A stretch of DNA of 64,000 nt, from assembly GCF_000422505.1 (NCBI RefSeq), contig NZ_AULX01000023.1, forward strand, positions 85,171-149,170. The letters are read 5' to 3'. This document shows, one piece after another, positions 62,569-64,000 of this stretch (position 1 is the first letter of the stretch; every line of letters starts with the position of its first letter). A model generated the notes under the pieces. It was not told where the DNA came from. It searched no databases and saw only the letters and a list, made by a program, of their open reading frames with translations. Source of the DNA: Paenibacillus pinihumi DSM 23905 = JCM 16419 (GTDB lineage Bacteria; Bacillota; Bacilli; Paenibacillales; Paenibacillaceae). The translations under genes and the position numbers were made by a program.

Positions 62569-62766
62569 AGTGACCTAACCGTTTTTTGTTTTTTCACTGT
62601 CTACTTGACAGGGAGCACTTCATTGACAAGGTACCGGTCTATTTGCCGTTCAAATGCTTGTTGCAAACATCCTTGGTGTATACAAAAATCATTCTTATAG
62701 CTTATCTGAACTATTGTCTCATGATAAATTTCAATATCAGCTACAGTCCTCATCTTCACAATAAAA

Positions 62767-62804
62767 AAAACGGAATCCTTATTCGAACTAAGGATTCCGT
62801 TTCT
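62767..62804 (-). terminator. Terminator of the tRNA cluster
   Basis: AAACGGAATCCTTA and TAAGGATTCCGTTT with a 7-nt loop; T run on the minus strand after the Leu tRNA. Confidence 0.85.
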
Positions 62805-62813
62805 TCACATTTA

Positions 62814-62896
62814 TGCGGTCGAGAGGACTCGAACCTCCACGGGTATACACCCACTACCCCCTCAAGATAGCGTGTCTGCCATTCCACCACGACCGC
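62814..62896 (-). tRNA. tRNA-Leu (GAG)
   Basis: Class II cloverleaf with long variable arm; anticodon stem CTATC/GGTAG, loop TTGAGGG giving GAG. CCA is not encoded. Confidence 0.9.
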
Positions 62897-62947
62897 AAAT
62901 CAAGTACTTACTTCCATATTATACATTTACTTCTGAGGAGAAGCAAA

Positions 62948-63023
62948 TGGTGAGCCATGAAGGACTCGAACCTTCGACACCCTGATTAAAAGTCAGGTGC
63001 TCTACCAACTGAGCTAATGGCTC
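62948..63023 (-). tRNA. tRNA-Lys (TTT)
   Basis: Standard 76-nt cloverleaf, acceptor GAGCCAT/ATGGCTC, anticodon stem CCTGA/TCAGG, loop CTTTTAA. CCA encoded. Confidence 0.95.
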
Positions 63024-63024
63024 A

Positions 63025-63099
63025 TGGTGACCCGTAGGGGATTCGAACCCCTGTTACCTCCGTGAAAGGGAGGTGTCTTAACCCCTTGACCAACGGGCC
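63025..63099 (-). tRNA. tRNA-Glu (TTC)
   Basis: Acceptor GGCCCGT/ACGGGTC, anticodon stem CCTCC/GGAGG, loop CTTTCAC giving TTC. CCA encoded; one base from tRNA-Lys. Confidence 0.95.
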
Positions 63100-63311
63100 A
63101 TGCCTTTGTTGAAAAGTCTTAAACCATGTATAAGTTCATTTCGAAACGTAAGTTTTTCTTAATTAAGAAGCAACTTCATCTCTTTCCTGACTGACAACGA
63201 AAACTATCTTACCACATTTCCGTCGAGTTTGACAAGCCCTTTTTTTAAAAGAATCTTGTTTATTTTATCGATCACATCTGCATTCGACTTGATACGACAT
63301 CAATCAGACAA

Positions 63312-63341
63312 AGAAAAAGGACCGCTGAACGGCCCGTCCGT
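63312..63341 (-). terminator. Possible terminator after the Ser tRNAs
   Basis: On the minus strand GGACGGGCCGTTCAGCGGTCC is followed by TTTTTCTTTG; it would split the tRNA cluster into Asn-Ser-Ser and Glu-Lys-Leu. Confidence 0.55.
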
Positions 63342-63354
63342 TTCGTAAGTCGCA

Positions 63355-63445
63355 TGGCGGAGAGAGAGGGATTCGAACCCTCGCACCACTTGCGCAGTCT
63401 AACCCCTTAGCAGAGGGTCCCCTTGAGCCACTTGGGTATCTCTCC
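63355..63445 (-). tRNA. tRNA-Ser (GCT)
   Basis: Class II cloverleaf, acceptor GGAGAGA/TCTCTCC, anticodon loop CTGCTAA giving GCT. CCA encoded. Confidence 0.93.
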
Positions 63446-63462
63446 AAAGTAAAGTCTTGGAA

Positions 63463-63552
63463 CGGAGAAAGAGGGATTCGAACCCTCGAGACGCTTGTGA
63501 CGCCTACACGATTTCCAATCGTGCTCCTTCGACCAGACTCGGACACTTCTCC
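63463..63552 (-). tRNA. tRNA-Ser (GGA)
   Basis: Class II cloverleaf, acceptor GGAGAAG, anticodon loop TTGGAAA giving GGA. CCA not encoded. Confidence 0.93.
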
Positions 63553-63559
63553 ATAAAGG

Positions 63560-63632
63560 CTCCCCGAACAGGACTCGAACCTGTGACAACTCGGTTAACA
63601 GCCGAGTGCTCTACCAACTGAGCTATCAGGGA
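63560..63632 (-). tRNA. tRNA-Asn (GTT)
   Basis: Acceptor TCCCTGA/TCGGGGA, anticodon loop CTGTTAA giving GTT. CCA not encoded. First tRNA of the cluster in transcription order. Confidence 0.93.
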
Positions 63633-63710
63633 ATATTAATTTCTTGCGACAATTAATAATATACCATGCTCAATTTAAAGTGTCAAGCACCTTTAATAAT
63701 AATTGTTATT

Positions 63711-63730
63711 CGTCTGTGATAATGTCATCC
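63711..63730 (+). repeat. ISNCY left-end inverted repeat
   Basis: CGTCTGTGATAATGTCATCC, inverse of the right-end repeat at 38553-38572 at most positions. A related copy, GATAATGTCA, recurs at 63744-63753, 26 bases on, as internal direct repeat. Confidence 0.65.
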
Positions 63731-63756
63731 CATAACTGTTCTGAGATAATGTCACT

Positions 63757-64000
63757 ATGGGACAGGAGACAATTACGTTGACAAAAGCCGAACTGAAGAA
63801 GGTACACGTAGTGGAGAAGATTCTTGAGGGACATATGACGAATGCGGAGGGAGCGGCAGCCTTGGGGATGACGCAGCGCCAGGTCATCCGGTTGAAGAAA
63901 AACTACCAGACAGGAGGCGCACAAAAACTTGCCCATGGAAACCGGGGTCGGAAACCGAGCCATGCGCTGGCGGATGAAATCAAGGAACGGGTGGTGACCT
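63757..64000 (+). CDS. ISNCY-family transposase, N-terminal part (cut by window edge)
   Basis: 81 codons from the ATG at 63757, open to the window end. Helix-turn-helix region: TKAELKKVHVVEKILEGHM, AEGAAALGMTQRQVIRLKKN, and the family signature LAHGNRGRKPSHALADEIKE. ISNCY transposases begin exactly this way. The 3' half of a related gene is at 37846-38534. The element has entered just upstream of tRNA-Asn. Confidence 0.8.
   Translation, partial: MGQETITLTKAELKKVHVVEKILEGHMTNAEGAAALGMTQRQVIRLKKNYQTGGAQKLAHGNRGRKPSHALADEIKERVVT

Larger units (their letters stand above)
60904..62617 (+). mobile_element. IS3-family element, apparently intact
   Basis: Inverted repeats about 37 bp: left TGCTCCCATCATAGTAGACA (60904), right end inverted TGCTCCCTGTCAAGTAGACA (62617). 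1714 bp with orfA and orfB in frames related by -1. No obvious target-site duplication. It lies between the nuclease and the tRNA cluster. Confidence 0.85.

Noticed and set aside
62814..63632. Open frames across the tRNA cluster
   Set aside because: They cover tRNA genes that fold correctly; not protein-coding.

Overview
The window looks like chromosomal DNA from a member of the Paenibacillaceae (Bacillota). Base composition is near 50 % GC, ribosome binding sites are strong AGGAGG-type, TTG and GTG starts are used, and Rho-independent terminators are abundant. The gene set also fits: hydroxyectoine synthesis, Opp peptide transport, ROK proteins, CAP-domain secreted protein, WapA-like RHS protein. 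The genus is inferred from gene content, not from a marker gene.

Layout. 0-8 kb: the end of a metal-associated permease pair, a small unknown protein, a minimal chemotaxis receptor, an SGNH esterase, a secreted CAP protein and a tandem pair of DGQHR (DndB-like) proteins. 8.3-15.3 kb (minus strand): a near-contiguous osmoprotection operon, ehuBCDA (ectoine import), ectABC (synthesis), ectD (hydroxylation) and a coupled UPF0316 membrane protein. 16-27.3 kb (minus): ROK regulator, asparaginase, oppABCDF, leucyl aminopeptidase, CutC and glucokinase, all co-directional and probably one or two peptide/nitrogen-salvage transcripts. 28-31.3 kb: an aldo/keto reductase plus Gfo/Idh dehydrogenase pair, a lipoprotein and a small membrane protein.

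31.4-39.1 kb is an accessory, scarred region: a GC-rich epoxide hydrolase behind a MerR-type promoter, a GNAT-phosphotransferase fusion, a broken RsgA-like GTPase, a broken secreted protein, RHS debris, an internally deleted IS3 element and a truncated ISNCY transposase. 39.1-48.0 kb is a polymorphic toxin locus: a two-part sigma-like pair, a secreted DNRLRE/fibronectin protein, an 1878-residue RHS protein ending in a Hint domain and a small toxin domain, and a probable immunity gene.

48.2-60.9 kb returns to ordinary metabolism: a thioredoxin-like protein, an eRF1/Vms1-like protein, sugar epimerase with a divergent AraC regulator, aldose epimerase, L-fucose module (FucU plus lactonase), DsbA-like oxidoreductase, nitroreductase, class III aminotransferase with an ARG-box-like operator, and a secreted NucA-like nuclease with an Excalibur domain. 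60.9-64 kb holds an intact IS3 element, a six-tRNA cluster (Asn, Ser, Ser, Glu, Lys, Leu) and the start of an ISNCY transposase cut by the window edge.

The best candidates for new biology are the RHS locus with its own small sigma-like pair, the standalone DGQHR pair, the ectoine synthesis-plus-import operon ending in UPF0316, and the GNAT-phosphotransferase fusion. All identifications come from reading motifs and from remembered family features; no searches were run.
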